Source of the DNA: Oscillospiraceae bacterium
GTDB lineage: Bacteria; Bacillota; Clostridia; Oscillospirales; Acutalibacteraceae
Assembly: GCA_015066205.1 (NCBI GenBank)
Contig: SVOV01000003.1
Location: 1-64,000, forward strand
DNA length: 64,000 nucleotides
Direction: 5' to 3'
Shown here: piece after piece, positions 9,344-18,336 of the stretch
Layout: the number at the start of each line of letters is the position of its first letter
How positions within the stretch are numbered: position 1 is the stretch's first letter
Notes under the pieces: model-generated
Databases searched by the model: none
The model's input: only the letters and a program-made list of their open reading frames with translations
Told to the model about the DNA's origin: nothing
Translations under genes and position numbers: made by a program

Positions 9344-9372
9344 ATGATATCATATTCTGTAAAAAAATACAA
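9344..9372 (-). promoter_or_regulatory. SigA-type promoter of the ABC exporter operon
   Basis: On the minus strand TTGTAT, a 17-base spacer and TATCAT. It lies about 30 bases before the ATG at 9312 with a GGAGG site between. Confidence 0.55.
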
Positions 9373-9518
9373 TACAGCAGGTTTAACTTTTTATATTTCA
9401 GTGTTTGTAAAAACATAAAATCAAAGCCTTGTATTTTGTATAAATCTACAATTTTTCTTAATTTTATTTTTTTCTCTTGTATTTTTTTAAGATATCACCG
9501 ATAATAATATTTATTAAA

Positions 9519-9537
9519 TTAAAGGTATTACCTTTAA
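9519..9537. promoter_or_regulatory. Palindrome upstream of the AlgI-like gene
   Basis: TTAAAGG and CCTTTAA flank a 5-base TATTA centre, about 25 bases before the gene at 9562 and within the 249-bp divergent intergenic region. It could be an operator or a small leader hairpin. The rest of the region is very AT-rich. Confidence 0.4.
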
Positions 9538-9561
9538 AATACATAAAAAAGGAATTCTGAA

Positions 9562-11031
9562 ATGGTTTTTTCAAGCTGGATATTCTGTTTTGCATTTCTC
9601 CCCGTCAGCTTTCTTTGCTATTTTTTCTGCAGAACAGTAAAAACAAGGAACATAATTCTTCTGATCTTCTCACTCATTTTCTATGCATGGGGTGAGCCTT
9701 TATTTGTTCTGATACTTGTATTGATGTCGCTTTTCTGCTGGCTGTTTTCACGGCTTATTGACACATCGCACAGCGGCAGAGAAAAAAAGCTCTGGCTTGC
9801 GGCAGCAGTTGCGGTATGCCTCGGCTCAATAGGATATTTCAAATATATCGGATTCGCCGCCGAAAGTCTGAACGGGCTTATCGGCTCTGACTTCTTTGCG
9901 ATTCCCTCTGTCAAGCTGCCCATAGGTATATCATTCTATACATTCCAGCTTCTGACATATGTAATTGATGTTTACAGAAAGGATGTTCCCTCTCAGAAGA
10001 GCTTCTGGAAGGTGCTTTTATACGCATCTCTGTTCCATCAGTGTATTGCAGGTCCCATCGTCCGCTACGGCGATGTTGAGAATGAGCTGACCGAAAGAGA
10101 TATCAAACTTACCGATATGTCAACAGGTCTTACGCGATTCTCTGCAGGTCTTGCTAAAAAGGCTGTTCTTGCAAACGGATGCGGTGCTGTTGCAGATACT
10201 CTTCTTCTTACGGACGCCGCCATCGGAAATGCATCTCTTCTTGCTGAAAACATTGCAACCATTGAAGGCCGCTCCGCCGTTTCCCTCTGGGTCGGTATGG
10301 CATTCTTTATGCTTCAGATCTATCTTGATTTCTCCGCCTATTCCGATATGGCAATAGGCATGGGACTTATGAGCGGCTTCCATTATAAGGAAAACTTCAA
10401 CTATCCCTATATTGCCGCTTCCGTTACCGATTTCTGGAGAAGATGGCATATGTCTCTTTCAACCTTCTTCAGAGATTATGTATATATTCCTCTCGGCGGA
10501 AACCGCAAGGGCACTCCCCGTCAGATACTGAATCTCTTTGTTGTCTGGGGGCTTACGGGTCTGTGGCACGGCGCTTCCTGGAACTTTGTTTTATGGGGTC
10601 TTTATTTCTTCGTGCTTCTTGTTCTCGAGAAATTCATATTCAAAAAGTTCCTTGAAAAGCATAAGGTCATCGGCAGATTCTATCTTCTTGCAACAGTTTA
10701 TTTCGGATGGGTCTTCTTCAAATTCACGGAATTCCCCATTCTCGGTTCAGTTCTCAAGGGTATGTTCTGCCTTAACTCAAATCCCTTCAGCACCTATGAA
10801 TCAACAAGCTTCATTACAGGCTATATCTTCTTCTTTATCATCTGCTGTATTGCATGTACTCCCGTTGTCAAATTCGTCAAAAAGCTGCTTCTTAAGGCTT
10901 CAAAAACAAGTCTGCCCGCAAATATCATTTACAGAGGCATTGACATTGCCGCTCCCGTTCTTCTCATTCTCCTTGCGGCAATCACACTTGTAGGCGACTC
11001 CTATAATCCATTCCTTTATTTCCAGTTTTAA
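9562..11031 (+). CDS. MBOAT-family O-acyltransferase, AlgI-like
   Basis: A 489-residue membrane protein with some ten hydrophobic helices. It belongs to the AlgI/DltB/PatA group, which moves acyl groups across the membrane to extracellular polysaccharides. Visible hallmarks: the N-terminal VFSSWIFCFAFLP, LPIGISFYTFQ, RRWHMSLSTFFRDYVYIPLGG (residues about 293-313) and GLWHGASWNF with the catalytic His. Ribosome site AAAGGA precedes ATG by eight bases. The next gene, 17 bases downstream, is a DHHW-family partner; together they look like a polysaccharide O-acetylation pair. The acceptor polymer is not identifiable here. Confidence 0.9.
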   Translation: MVFSSWIFCFAFLPVSFLCYFFCRTVKTRNIILLIFSLIFYAWGEPLFVLILVLMSLFCWLFSRLIDTSHSGREKKLWLAAAVAVCLGSIGYFKYIGFAAESLNGLIGSDFFAIPSVKLPIGISFYTFQLLTYVIDVYRKDVPSQKSFWKVLLYASLFHQCIAGPIVRYGDVENELTERDIKLTDMSTGLTRFSAGLAKKAVLANGCGAVADTLLLTDAAIGNASLLAENIATIEGRSAVSLWVGMAFFMLQIYLDFSAYSDMAIGMGLMSGFHYKENFNYPYIAASVTDFWRRWHMSLSTFFRDYVYIPLGGNRKGTPRQILNLFVVWGLTGLWHGASWNFVLWGLYFFVLLVLEKFIFKKFLEKHKVIGRFYLLATVYFGWVFFKFTEFPILGSVLKGMFCLNSNPFSTYESTSFITGYIFFFIICCIACTPVVKFVKKLLLKASKTSLPANIIYRGIDIAAPVLLILLAAITLVGDSYNPFLYFQF

Positions 11032-11048
11032 CAGGAGGCTGAAAGAAA

Positions 11049-12395
11049 ATGAAAAAATTACCTTCAGCAAAAACACACCGTATGATAAAGCTCGGTGTTT
11101 CATTTGCAACAGTCCTTATAATAACGACTATCTGCTTTATCATTCCTTTAAGACCGACGGTTTCAGAAACCGAAAAGAGAGAGCTTGCAAAATTCCCCGA
11201 GTTCAGCTTTGAAGCTCTTATGAACGGAGAATACTTCTCCGACATTTCAACATGGTTCTCAGATACGGTTCCTTTCAGAGATACTATTATGAGCATAAAT
11301 TCGGGTATTCAGAATTTCCTCGGTACATCAGGCACAAGAGTAGGCTTCAACGAGGGTGTAGAGGGTGATGATATTCCCGATCCCGTTGATCCCGGAAATA
11401 TAGAAACTCTTCCCTTTGAGGAAGAACCCTCATCAGAAGAGGGAACGAAGCCTCCCGAGGAAATAACCTATCCCGAGGATGAAAAGGAAGCGCAGAATGT
11501 TGAACAGCTTGGCAGTATTCTCATCTGCGACAATGCAGGCTTCGAGTACTATAATTTCGTTCAGTCCACAGCCGACAACTATGCGAGAGCACTCAACACC
11601 GCAGCATCCCGTTTTTCAGGCAATTATGATATTTATGCTACGATAGCTCCCAACAGCACTGACATCACACTTAACGAAAAGGTAAGAGCAAAGCTCTCGG
11701 TTTCCGATCAGAAGGAAGCCATAAACTATATGCTCGGCTCCACTTCGTCAGATGTCAAGAAATTCAACTGCTATGACAATATCAAACAGCACAGAAACGA
11801 ATATGTATATTTCCGTACCGACCATCATTGGACTGCACTTGCCGCATACTATGCATATGAGGTCTTCTGTCATACAAAGGGAATAACTCCCCTGCCTCAG
11901 AGCGCTTATGAAATATGGAGCTTTGACGGCTTCCTCGGAACCTTCTATAACGATTCGGGCTCAAATCCCGCGCTCGGAGCAACACCCGACAGAGTTGATG
12001 CCTATAAGCCTCCCTGTGAATATTCAACAACCGTGACAGACAAATACGGTTCAACAAGCGACTGGTTCCTGTTCTACGATGAAACAAATGCTCCTGCTTC
12101 TCTTAAGTACGGCACCTTCATCGGCGGTGACAATCCTCTTACAACCATAACAAACAACACTCTCACCGACGGCGAATCCTGTGTTGTTATCAAGGAAAGC
12201 TACGGCAACGCCTTTGTTCCATTCCTTGTTTACCATTACAAGACAGTTTATGTTATTGACTACAGACACTATCAGAACACCCTCAGCGGATTCCTTTCAA
12301 CTCATCAGGTTGACGATATAATCTTTGTGAACAACATATCAATGACAAGAAATGCAAGTCTTGTAAAAACACTCGGAAATTTCGTTGCAGGTTAA
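11049..12395 (+). CDS. DHHW-family membrane-anchored protein, AlgX/DltD-like partner
   Basis: 448 residues with a single N-terminal membrane anchor (about 15-38) and an extracellular SGNH-like region. Seen: RTDHHWTALAAYYAY (the DHHW signature that names the family) and KESYGNAFVPF near residue 385, which resembles the block carrying the catalytic Ser of AlgJ/AlgX-type acetylesterase folds. An acidic, Pro/Glu-rich linker (about 105-150) separates the anchor side from the catalytic part. It follows the MBOAT gene with AGGAGG before ATG and is followed by a strong terminator, so the two form a closed operon. Confidence 0.85.
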   Translation: MKKLPSAKTHRMIKLGVSFATVLIITTICFIIPLRPTVSETEKRELAKFPEFSFEALMNGEYFSDISTWFSDTVPFRDTIMSINSGIQNFLGTSGTRVGFNEGVEGDDIPDPVDPGNIETLPFEEEPSSEEGTKPPEEITYPEDEKEAQNVEQLGSILICDNAGFEYYNFVQSTADNYARALNTAASRFSGNYDIYATIAPNSTDITLNEKVRAKLSVSDQKEAINYMLGSTSSDVKKFNCYDNIKQHRNEYVYFRTDHHWTALAAYYAYEVFCHTKGITPLPQSAYEIWSFDGFLGTFYNDSGSNPALGATPDRVDAYKPPCEYSTTVTDKYGSTSDWFLFYDETNAPASLKYGTFIGGDNPLTTITNNTLTDGESCVVIKESYGNAFVPFLVYHYKTVYVIDYRHYQNTLSGFLSTHQVDDIIFVNNISMTRNASLVKTLGNFVAG

Positions 12396-12404
12396 AAAGC
12401 TTGT

Positions 12405-12442
12405 CCCCTGCTCTTCACTCAGGAAGAGCAGGGGATTTTTTT
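12405..12442 (+). terminator. Strong intrinsic terminator
   Basis: A perfect 12-bp stem, CCCCTGCTCTTC with GAAGAGCAGGGG, a 6-base loop and then ATTTTTTT. It ends the AlgI/DHHW operon and lies between convergent genes, so it may also block minus-strand readthrough from rarA. Confidence 0.92.
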
Positions 12443-12455
12443 ATATTATCAGGAT

Positions 12456-13724
12456 TTACTTTTTTATCTTTGCCCAATATTCCTTTGCAGCCTGTTCGGT
12501 TTTGTTGTCACCGTACACATAGTATTTTCTGTCCTTTACGCTGTCAGGCAGATACTGCTGCTTCAGCCAATGATTCGGCGCATCGTGGGGATATTTATAA
12601 TGCTGTCCCTTGACTGCTGCATCCTCTCCGTCAAAGTGCTTATTCTGAAGATGCCTCGGAACAGGCCCTGCAAGGCCGGCTCTGACATCGGCGAGAGCCG
12701 CGTCTATTGCCGCCTCACCCGAATTCGATTTCGGGGAATTACATACAAGAATAACAGCATCGGCAAGAGGAATTCGCGCCTCCGGAAGGCCTACCTGCAT
12801 TGCAATGTCACAGGCGGATTTCACAATGGGAATTATCATAGGATAAGCCAGCCCCACATCCTCACAGGCACATACCATAAGCCTTCTCGTAGCGGAAATA
12901 AGATCGCCCGCCTCAAGAATTCTTGCAAGATAATGAAGTGCCGCATCGGCATCGGAGCCTCTCATTGATTTCTGATAAGCGGAAAGCATATCATAATATT
13001 CGTCGCCCTGTCTGTCATAATGCATTGCTGTTTTCTGACAGACCTGCTTTACCGTATCAACGGTTATTCTTTTCTTTTCGCCGTCAGACGGTCTCGGAGA
13101 GCCGAGAGCGCTCAGCTCCACGATATTTGCCGCCTTTCGCATATCACCGCCGCAGGCTGATGCAATATATTCGGTAACACCGTCTTCAATATCATATTCT
13201 TCGCCGTTTTCCTCACTCATTATGGAAAAGGCTCTTTTTATTCCGGGAACTGCATCCTCTGCAGAAATGCTTTTGAATTCAAAAACAGTTGAACGGCTGA
13301 GCACCGCAGAATAAATATAGAAATACGGATTTTCCGTAGTTGATGCAATAAGAGTAATATCACCGTTTTCTATATACTGCAGAAGTGACTGCTGCTGTTT
13401 TTTATTGAAATACTGGATCTCATCAAGATACAAAAGAAGTCCGTTGGGAGCGGCTATGGTATTTATTTCCGAAATAACATCCTTTACATCAGAAAGAGAG
13501 GCACTTGTTCCGTTAAGGATATGAAGCTTTTTATTTGTGGCGGAGGCAATGATTCTTGCCACCGTTGTTTTTCCCGTACCCGAGGGGCCGTAGAAAATAA
13601 GATTCGGGATATTTCCCGATTCTATAATATTGCGAAGAACAGCACCCTCTGAAAACAAATGGCGCTGTCCCGATATTTCACCGATGTTTCTCGGTCTTAT
13701 TCTGTCTGCAAGAGGTGTTGACAT
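12456..13724 (-). CDS. rarA: Replication-associated recombination protein RarA (MgsA)
   Basis: Clamp-loader-like AAA+ ATPase that acts at stalled replication forks. The 422-residue protein shows the family start LADRIRPRNIGEISGQRHLF, Walker A GPSGTGKTT (46-54), Walker B LLYLDEIQ near 100 and sensor region ASTTENP, followed by the C-terminal MgsA oligomerisation part. The longest frame adds about 46 residues from antisense of folE; GGAGGTAAAT before the ATG at 13724 fixes the start. It lies 20 bases after folE on the same strand. Confidence 0.93.
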   Translation of the reverse strand: MSTPLADRIRPRNIGEISGQRHLFSEGAVLRNIIESGNIPNLIFYGPSGTGKTTVARIIASATNKKLHILNGTSASLSDVKDVISEINTIAAPNGLLLYLDEIQYFNKKQQQSLLQYIENGDITLIASTTENPYFYIYSAVLSRSTVFEFKSISAEDAVPGIKRAFSIMSEENGEEYDIEDGVTEYIASACGGDMRKAANIVELSALGSPRPSDGEKKRITVDTVKQVCQKTAMHYDRQGDEYYDMLSAYQKSMRGSDADAALHYLARILEAGDLISATRRLMVCACEDVGLAYPMIIPIVKSACDIAMQVGLPEARIPLADAVILVCNSPKSNSGEAAIDAALADVRAGLAGPVPRHLQNKHFDGEDAAVKGQHYKYPHDAPNHWLKQQYLPDSVKDRKYYVYGDNKTEQAAKEYWAKIKK

Positions 13725-13744
13725 ATTTACCTCCGAAAAAATTA

Positions 13745-14299
13745 TCAGGTTATAAGAGATAAGGCTTCTGCTCTTGTTCTCGCATCTGAACGCATACTGC
13801 CTCGGAGAGCAGATGTGGTGGTCGAAGCACCTGCGGCACGGGCACCTCTCATTGTCATACAAAGATGCTCCGCTTCAATAACAACGGCGACCCCCTGAGG
13901 CTCAAGGTTTTCCATAAGAAAATCTGCGATCTGCGATGTCAGTCGTTCCTGTATCTGCGGTCTTCTTGCAAAATTATCAACTATTCTTGCAAGCTTTGAA
14001 AGCCCTATGACCCTGCCGTTTCCGGGAATATATACGATATGTGCTTTTCCCACAAAGGGAAGAAGATGGTGCTCACACATTGAATAAAGAGGAATATCGC
14101 GGACGACCACCATTTCTTCATTCTTTTCCTCATTAAAAATTTTAAGATGCTGTTCGGGAGAGTTTTCAAGTCCGAGAAAAACCTCTTCATACATATTGGC
14201 AACTCTTCGGGGAGTTTCGAGAAGTCCCTCTCTGTCGGGATCTTCGCCTATAGCAATAAGGATCTCCCTTACGGCTCTTTCAATCCGTTCTTTATCCAT
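13745..14299 (-). CDS. folE: GTP cyclohydrolase I
   Basis: Converts GTP to 7,8-dihydroneopterin triphosphate, the first step toward folate (or, in some pathways, queuosine precursors). 184 residues with the zinc ligands in [10 protein letters not shown] (Cys75, His78) and [11 protein letters not shown] (Cys147), and the conserved GLSKLARIV and [10 protein letters not shown]. No other folate gene is adjacent. Ribosome site AAAGG precedes ATG. It follows the SpoIID-dockerin gene by 22 bases and probably shares its transcript with rarA. Confidence 0.95.
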   Translation of the reverse strand: MDKERIERAVREILIAIGEDPDREGLLETPRRVANMYEEVFLGLENSPEQHLKIFNEEKNEEMVVVRDIPLYSMCEHHLLPFVGKAHIVYIPGNGRVIGLSKLARIVDNFARRPQIQERLTSQIADFLMENLEPQGVAVVIEAEHLCMTMRGARAAGASTTTSALRGSMRSDARTRAEALSLIT

Positions 14300-14321
14300 A
14301 ATATTTGCCTTTCTGATAGTC

Positions 14322-15572
14322 TTATGCGGTATAATGCACCGTAAAGCAGGAGGAAATAAACTTATTTCCCATCAGGTTGAACTGAAACTGATTATACCCT
14401 GAAAGAATCTTATCTCCCACCCTGATTTTTGTAACATATCCCCTGTCCTCATCCATTGAGGCCGTGTGCTCAAGTATTTCGAGCCATTGGGCAGGGTCAT
14501 CCGAAAGAATAATCGTATCATCATATGATAATATCAGTTCTTTCATTTCCTCGGAGCTGTATGTAAACTGCTTTATGAATATGGGGTTATTCATATCAAA
14601 GTGACTGGGAACCGAGGTCAGATAAGAATGGGGATATCCCCACACGCTTTCTGCAGATGCGGTCATTCCTGCGGCAAGACCGCTGTAAACAGCCATGATC
14701 GGTTCATCCTTGCCCTTAACGGTAATATACTGTCCTATTACCTCTTCAACAAGTATTTTCAGATTCTCGGGGATGCTTTCATAGTCCCCCTCATATGCCA
14801 CGCCCACATCCCAGCGGCTTTTGACATTAAAATCATAATATGCAAGATTTGTAAAAATGCATAATGTCATAGCCTTAAGAGCTTCTTTATACTTTCCGTA
14901 TTTTGTAACGCCGTATATCTCCTGATATACCATTCTCGTCAGGATCTCCTTGGTATCGCGTTCCTTCTGAACCCACATCTCCTTTTCGGCTTCTTCCGAA
15001 TACTCATAAGTGGGATAAACAACAAACGCGGGGAATTCTTCAATGAATCGCACCTCAGTACCGCTGTAATAATGGTACAGGATATCCTTATATTTATAGC
15101 CGTTTTCCTCAAGTGACAGTGCACCGTACTGAGAAAGCCCCACGCCGTGGCCGTAGCCGTACACATTGAAGGTGAAGGTATCAGACTCCTCTGATATTTC
15201 GGGAGCCTCGGGAGGAGCAACATCAAAAATACCGCTGTTATCGGGCTTATTTATATATTCCTCATAATCACTGTCCTTAATATCAACCGTGTTTTTTTCA
15301 GGCTTATCAAGGTCTACGGAATAACGCAGTATATTTCTTGCGTCAGCCGCTTCAAGCTTTCCGCTTCCGTCTGTATCACCGATAAGAAGCTTTGCACGGC
15401 TGTAATAATCGAGGTCAACGGAAAAACGAAGCACAAGACGGGCATCAGCCGCCTCAATTCTGCCGTTTTCGTCCGCATCCCCGAAAAGAACAGTGCGGGA
15501 AGCTTCCGCAAAAATAACAGAGCCTGAAAAAACCAGAAACGCTGATATTACCGAAAGAATTCTCTTAAACAT
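14322..15572 (-). CDS. Secreted dockerin protein with a circularly permuted SpoIID/LytB-like domain
   Basis: A 416-residue protein with a signal peptide, then two dockerin type I repeats (about residues 30-53 and 64-88, each beginning GD.D..G and ending in an alpha-helical segment with AADAR). These are Ca-binding modules that dock onto cohesins. The rest carries SpoIID blocks in a shifted order: [13 protein letters not shown] (about 139-151), normally near the C-terminus, comes first; then VYQEIYG, whose Glu matches the catalytic Glu of Spo[29 protein letters not shown]; and last a segment resembling the one that usually precedes GHGVG. It may be a peptidoglycan lytic transglycosylase, or a derivative. 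Start: ATG at 15572 with AGGG eight bases before it, rather than the GTG nine bases upstream. Confidence 0.75.
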   Translation of the reverse strand: MFKRILSVISAFLVFSGSVIFAEASRTVLFGDADENGRIEAADARLVLRFSVDLDYYSRAKLLIGDTDGSGKLEAADARNILRYSVDLDKPEKNTVDIKDSDYEEYINKPDNSGIFDVAPPEAPEISEESDTFTFNVYGYGHGVGLSQYGALSLEENGYKYKDILYHYYSGTEVRFIEEFPAFVVYPTYEYSEEAEKEMWVQKERDTKEILTRMVYQEIYGVTKYGKYKEALKAMTLCIFTNLAYYDFNVKSRWDVGVAYEGDYESIPENLKILVEEVIGQYITVKGKDEPIMAVYSGLAAGMTASAESVWGYPHSYLTSVPSHFDMNNPIFIKQFTYSSEEMKELILSYDDTIILSDDPAQWLEILEHTASMDEDRGYVTKIRVGDKILSGYNQFQFNLMGNKFISSCFTVHYTA

Positions 15573-15587
15573 AGTGTACACCCTGAA

Positions 15588-16874
15588 TCAAGCTTCCGCG
15601 GAGGCTTCATTTACAGCGTCGGAAGAAGAAGCTTCACCGCTTACATCTTCCCCGTCGGCGGTGTTTTCAAGATTCTCTTTCATTTCATCTTCACCGGGAG
15701 CAGTTCTGTCAAACATTCCCTCAAAGGGATTTCCCGCGGGGAACACCCATTCCATAAAATTCTCTGCCCAGGTTGAAATTGAATAATTATGAGCATAAAA
15801 ATATGAAAATGCAAATACTGCAACGGCAACAATGGCGGCGGCAACGACCGAAATTGCAGCCTTATATCTTTTTGCTGCCGCTTTTTCGCGGACGGAATAA
15901 TCTGCCTGTGCAGCCTCATCATCTGCAATTACATCTCCGATAAAAACACAAAGATCGGCACAGCAGCGTGACAGGAAGGAGGGAATATCCTCACCCTTGA
16001 AGGAATGGATCTCACGGACAGCAGTTTCTCTTTCGTTGCTCACCGCAAGATATACTATTTTTTCGCTTTCCGGGCTGTCGCCTGTGTAATATGCATTGGA
16101 AACGGCAATACCGTAACGACAATTCATAAATTCACTTGCAACAACAGAAAGGTTGACAATATAATCAACGGGTGCCATATCGCCTCTCTTTTCCGAGATG
16201 GGAGAAAAGCTCACACATTCGGAAAGCTTTTCTTCGGCACTGATATATTCCTTGAAAAAGCTTGCTGTGCTTGTATTGGCAACAGCGATCTTTTCATTTT
16301 TTTCCTCAAGAACTTCAAAAAGTTTTCCCGAGTAATATTTTTTTACATTAGCAGAATCGATCTCCGTATGATAAGAAGCATTAAGATACGGTATCACCTG
16401 CGAGCTGAGAAGAACTGAGGTACGCTCCCTTTCATAAGGCAGAAGAATTATTGTCTGATTGCCGTTGGCAACCGAAAAGCCTGCATAAAGCCCGTCATCA
16501 AGCACAAACACTCTTGAATTGGGGGCAATAAAAGCGTGGGTGACGGAGAAATCATAATCCTCCTCATCCCGGTTCTTCTGCATCTCCTCACAGGCTCTTT
16601 CAAGAAGAGTGGAATCACAGGTAAGCTCAAACCCGAAGGCTTTTGAAAGCATCTGCTTTACGGAGCCGAACTGACTGCACTCTGCGATAAAAACAAGAGT
16701 ATGGGCCTCTTCAACTGCCTTTGCGATATCTGTTGTGGCATCCTTCATTGAAGAATACGAGGCCACATCGCCGTTATCGGAAAGATTATCAGAGAATACT
16801 TCTTTCAGCTCTGCAGTAAATCTTTCGGAAGAGCTGTGCTTCTCCGTGCCCAATAAAAAAAATCTTATCTTCAT
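15588..16874 (-). CDS. CinA-derived membrane protein with degenerate active sites
   Basis: 428 residues. Residues 1-165 align by eye with the MoCF-like domain of CinA: I..AVEEAHTLVFIAEC, LSKAFGFEL, then HAFIAPNSRVFVLDDGLYAGF and IILLPYERE at the right spacing. Residues 183-310 resemble the nicotinamide-nucleotide amidase domain: LFEVLEEKNEKIAVANTSTAS for the usual L...L....ATAESCTGG, then YGIAVSN and EKIVYLAVSN. The key GGLGPT and ESCTGG motifs are lost. A transmembrane helix (about 338-360) and an acidic Ser/Glu tail follow. Function unknown. It lies between a sortase and the SpoIID-dockerin gene, so an envelope role is plausible. The CinA relationship is my inference. Confidence 0.5.
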   Translation of the reverse strand: MKIRFFLLGTEKHSSSERFTAELKEVFSDNLSDNGDVASYSSMKDATTDIAKAVEEAHTLVFIAECSQFGSVKQMLSKAFGFELTCDSTLLERACEEMQKNRDEEDYDFSVTHAFIAPNSRVFVLDDGLYAGFSVANGNQTIILLPYERERTSVLLSSQVIPYLNASYHTEIDSANVKKYYSGKLFEVLEEKNEKIAVANTSTASFFKEYISAEEKLSECVSFSPISEKRGDMAPVDYIVNLSVVASEFMNCRYGIAVSNAYYTGDSPESEKIVYLAVSNERETAVREIHSFKGEDIPSFLSRCCADLCVFIGDVIADDEAAQADYSVREKAAAKRYKAAISVVAAAIVAVAVFAFSYFYAHNYSISTWAENFMEWVFPAGNPFEGMFDRTAPGEDEMKENLENTADGEDVSGEASSSDAVNEASAEA

Positions 16875-16928
16875 AATTAGTCCTTTTCTTAAAATTTCAC
16901 AAATCCGACATCCTGCATAAAAAAGCGT

Positions 16929-18311
16929 TTAAGCAGCGGCAGTCCCCTGCTCGCTGACAGGAGCTTCTTCTGCAGAAGGCTCATCCGAGACTCCCTCGGC
17001 AGTGCTGTGCTGAGGCTCTCCGGTAGCAGCCTCGTTCTGTCCGTCATCCAAAGAGGGCTTCGAATTAACGGCTGTTGTTTTTTCTTCTGCCGAAGGCTTC
17101 ACGGTAGTTTTTTCTTCAGTTGTTGTTTCCTCAATATCTGTTGTTTCGACAGCAATAAGCGAGCCGTGCTCATCCTCTACAAAATATATGGGCTTTGTAA
17201 GGTCTTCATAGGGATTCTTAAGGCCGAGCTGATCGTAATATGCCTGAGGATATCTTGCCTGATGATTGAACGAAGCCTTTGAAACATCAACATGCTCGCT
17301 TTCGCCTTCTCTCAGAAGACGGGCAAAAACAACAAGTCTTCCTCCGTCAAATATATCCTGATAGCAGGTGTAGAGAGTAAGTATCTTATCATCAGCTTTG
17401 ACATCAATACCAGTTTTTATCATAGAACGCTGATTTATTCCATCTATCATCGTCATAAAATCCTTGCTTGATGCAAAATCGGCTATAAGATATCTGAAAA
17501 GATGGCCTCTGTCTGCGGCGGCTGTTGAATTGGTCAGCATAACAGCAAAAATCTTCCACTGTGTCTTTCCGTAAAGAGTTTCGAGGGTTATAACGGGGGC
17601 TTTTTTATAGCCGTCCAGCTTCATATAGTCGGTAAGCTTATTGAAGCCCAGCTTATCGTGGGTATTATGGCCGTAGATAATAGTATTTTTACTGAGTCCG
17701 TCCTTACCCATATCGCATCTGTAATCAACATAAGGGTTTCCGTACCGGCTGTACTGTCCGTACAGATCCCTCCACAGATAATATGTGGGAGCTGATTTAT
17801 TCTGCATCAGCGGGAAAAACAGATTCTTTTCGGCAATTCGGAGAGCACCTACAGTATCCTGATTCACAGCATAAAGATCTGCAAATTTCAGGTTCATTCC
17901 CTCGGGGAAATCAACATCGGGATATTTTTCCCTGATGTTTTTCCACAGCTGCTTTATTTCAAAATCAAAGAGCTCATCCTCATTTATACTGTCAATGGTT
18001 ACCTCCCATTGTCCGAGATCCGATATTCTTTCACGGTAGCTGAAATAATAAAAAACAATATATGAAAGACCGAGCATAAGAAGAACGAAAGAAACATCCA
18101 TAACTGTCTTTCTTATTTTTTCTCTTGTGCTGTCTTCTTTATTCGGAAAAGAATCCTTTATAAAGCGCCTGAAATTCTCTTTTGAGAATCGGCTTTTAAA
18201 ATAGTTTATAAAGGCTTCCTTAAATGTCAGGGCATAGAGCGTTCTCTCGGGAGCGTCTTCCCTTTTTATGACTCTTGCGGGTTCATCAAAATTATGTTTT
18301 GAGCTGTTCAC
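16929..18311 (-). CDS. srtB: Class B sortase with long Thr/Glu-rich C-terminal tail
   Basis: Cysteine transpeptidase that attaches surface proteins to the cell wall or links pilin-like subunits. 460 residues: cytosolic N-terminal 70 residues, transmembrane helix 71-90, catalytic domain to about 370. The catalytic triad is visible: His215 in IIYGHNTH, Cys316 in LTLYTCYQ and Arg331 in VVFARLL. After residue 390 the protein is low complexity (Thr, Glu, Ser, Ala), which is unusual for SrtB. GTG start with AAAGGA nine bases upstream. No LPxTG- or NPxTN-type substrate is encoded nearby. Confidence 0.88.
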   Translation of the reverse strand: MNSSKHNFDEPARVIKREDAPERTLYALTFKEAFINYFKSRFSKENFRRFIKDSFPNKEDSTREKIRKTVMDVSFVLLMLGLSYIVFYYFSYRERISDLGQWEVTIDSINEDELFDFEIKQLWKNIREKYPDVDFPEGMNLKFADLYAVNQDTVGALRIAEKNLFFPLMQNKSAPTYYLWRDLYGQYSRYGNPYVDYRCDMGKDGLSKNTIIYGHNTHDKLGFNKLTDYMKLDGYKKAPVITLETLYGKTQWKIFAVMLTNSTAAADRGHLFRYLIADFASSKDFMTMIDGINQRSMIKTGIDVKADDKILTLYTCYQDIFDGGRLVVFARLLREGESEHVDVSKASFNHQARYPQAYYDQLGLKNPYEDLTKPIYFVEDEHGSLIAVETTDIEETTTEEKTTVKPSAEEKTTAVNSKPSLDDGQNEAATGEPQHSTAEGVSDEPSAEEAPVSEQGTAAA

Positions 18312-18336
18312 TTAGGAGTTATCCTTTCAAAAAAAA

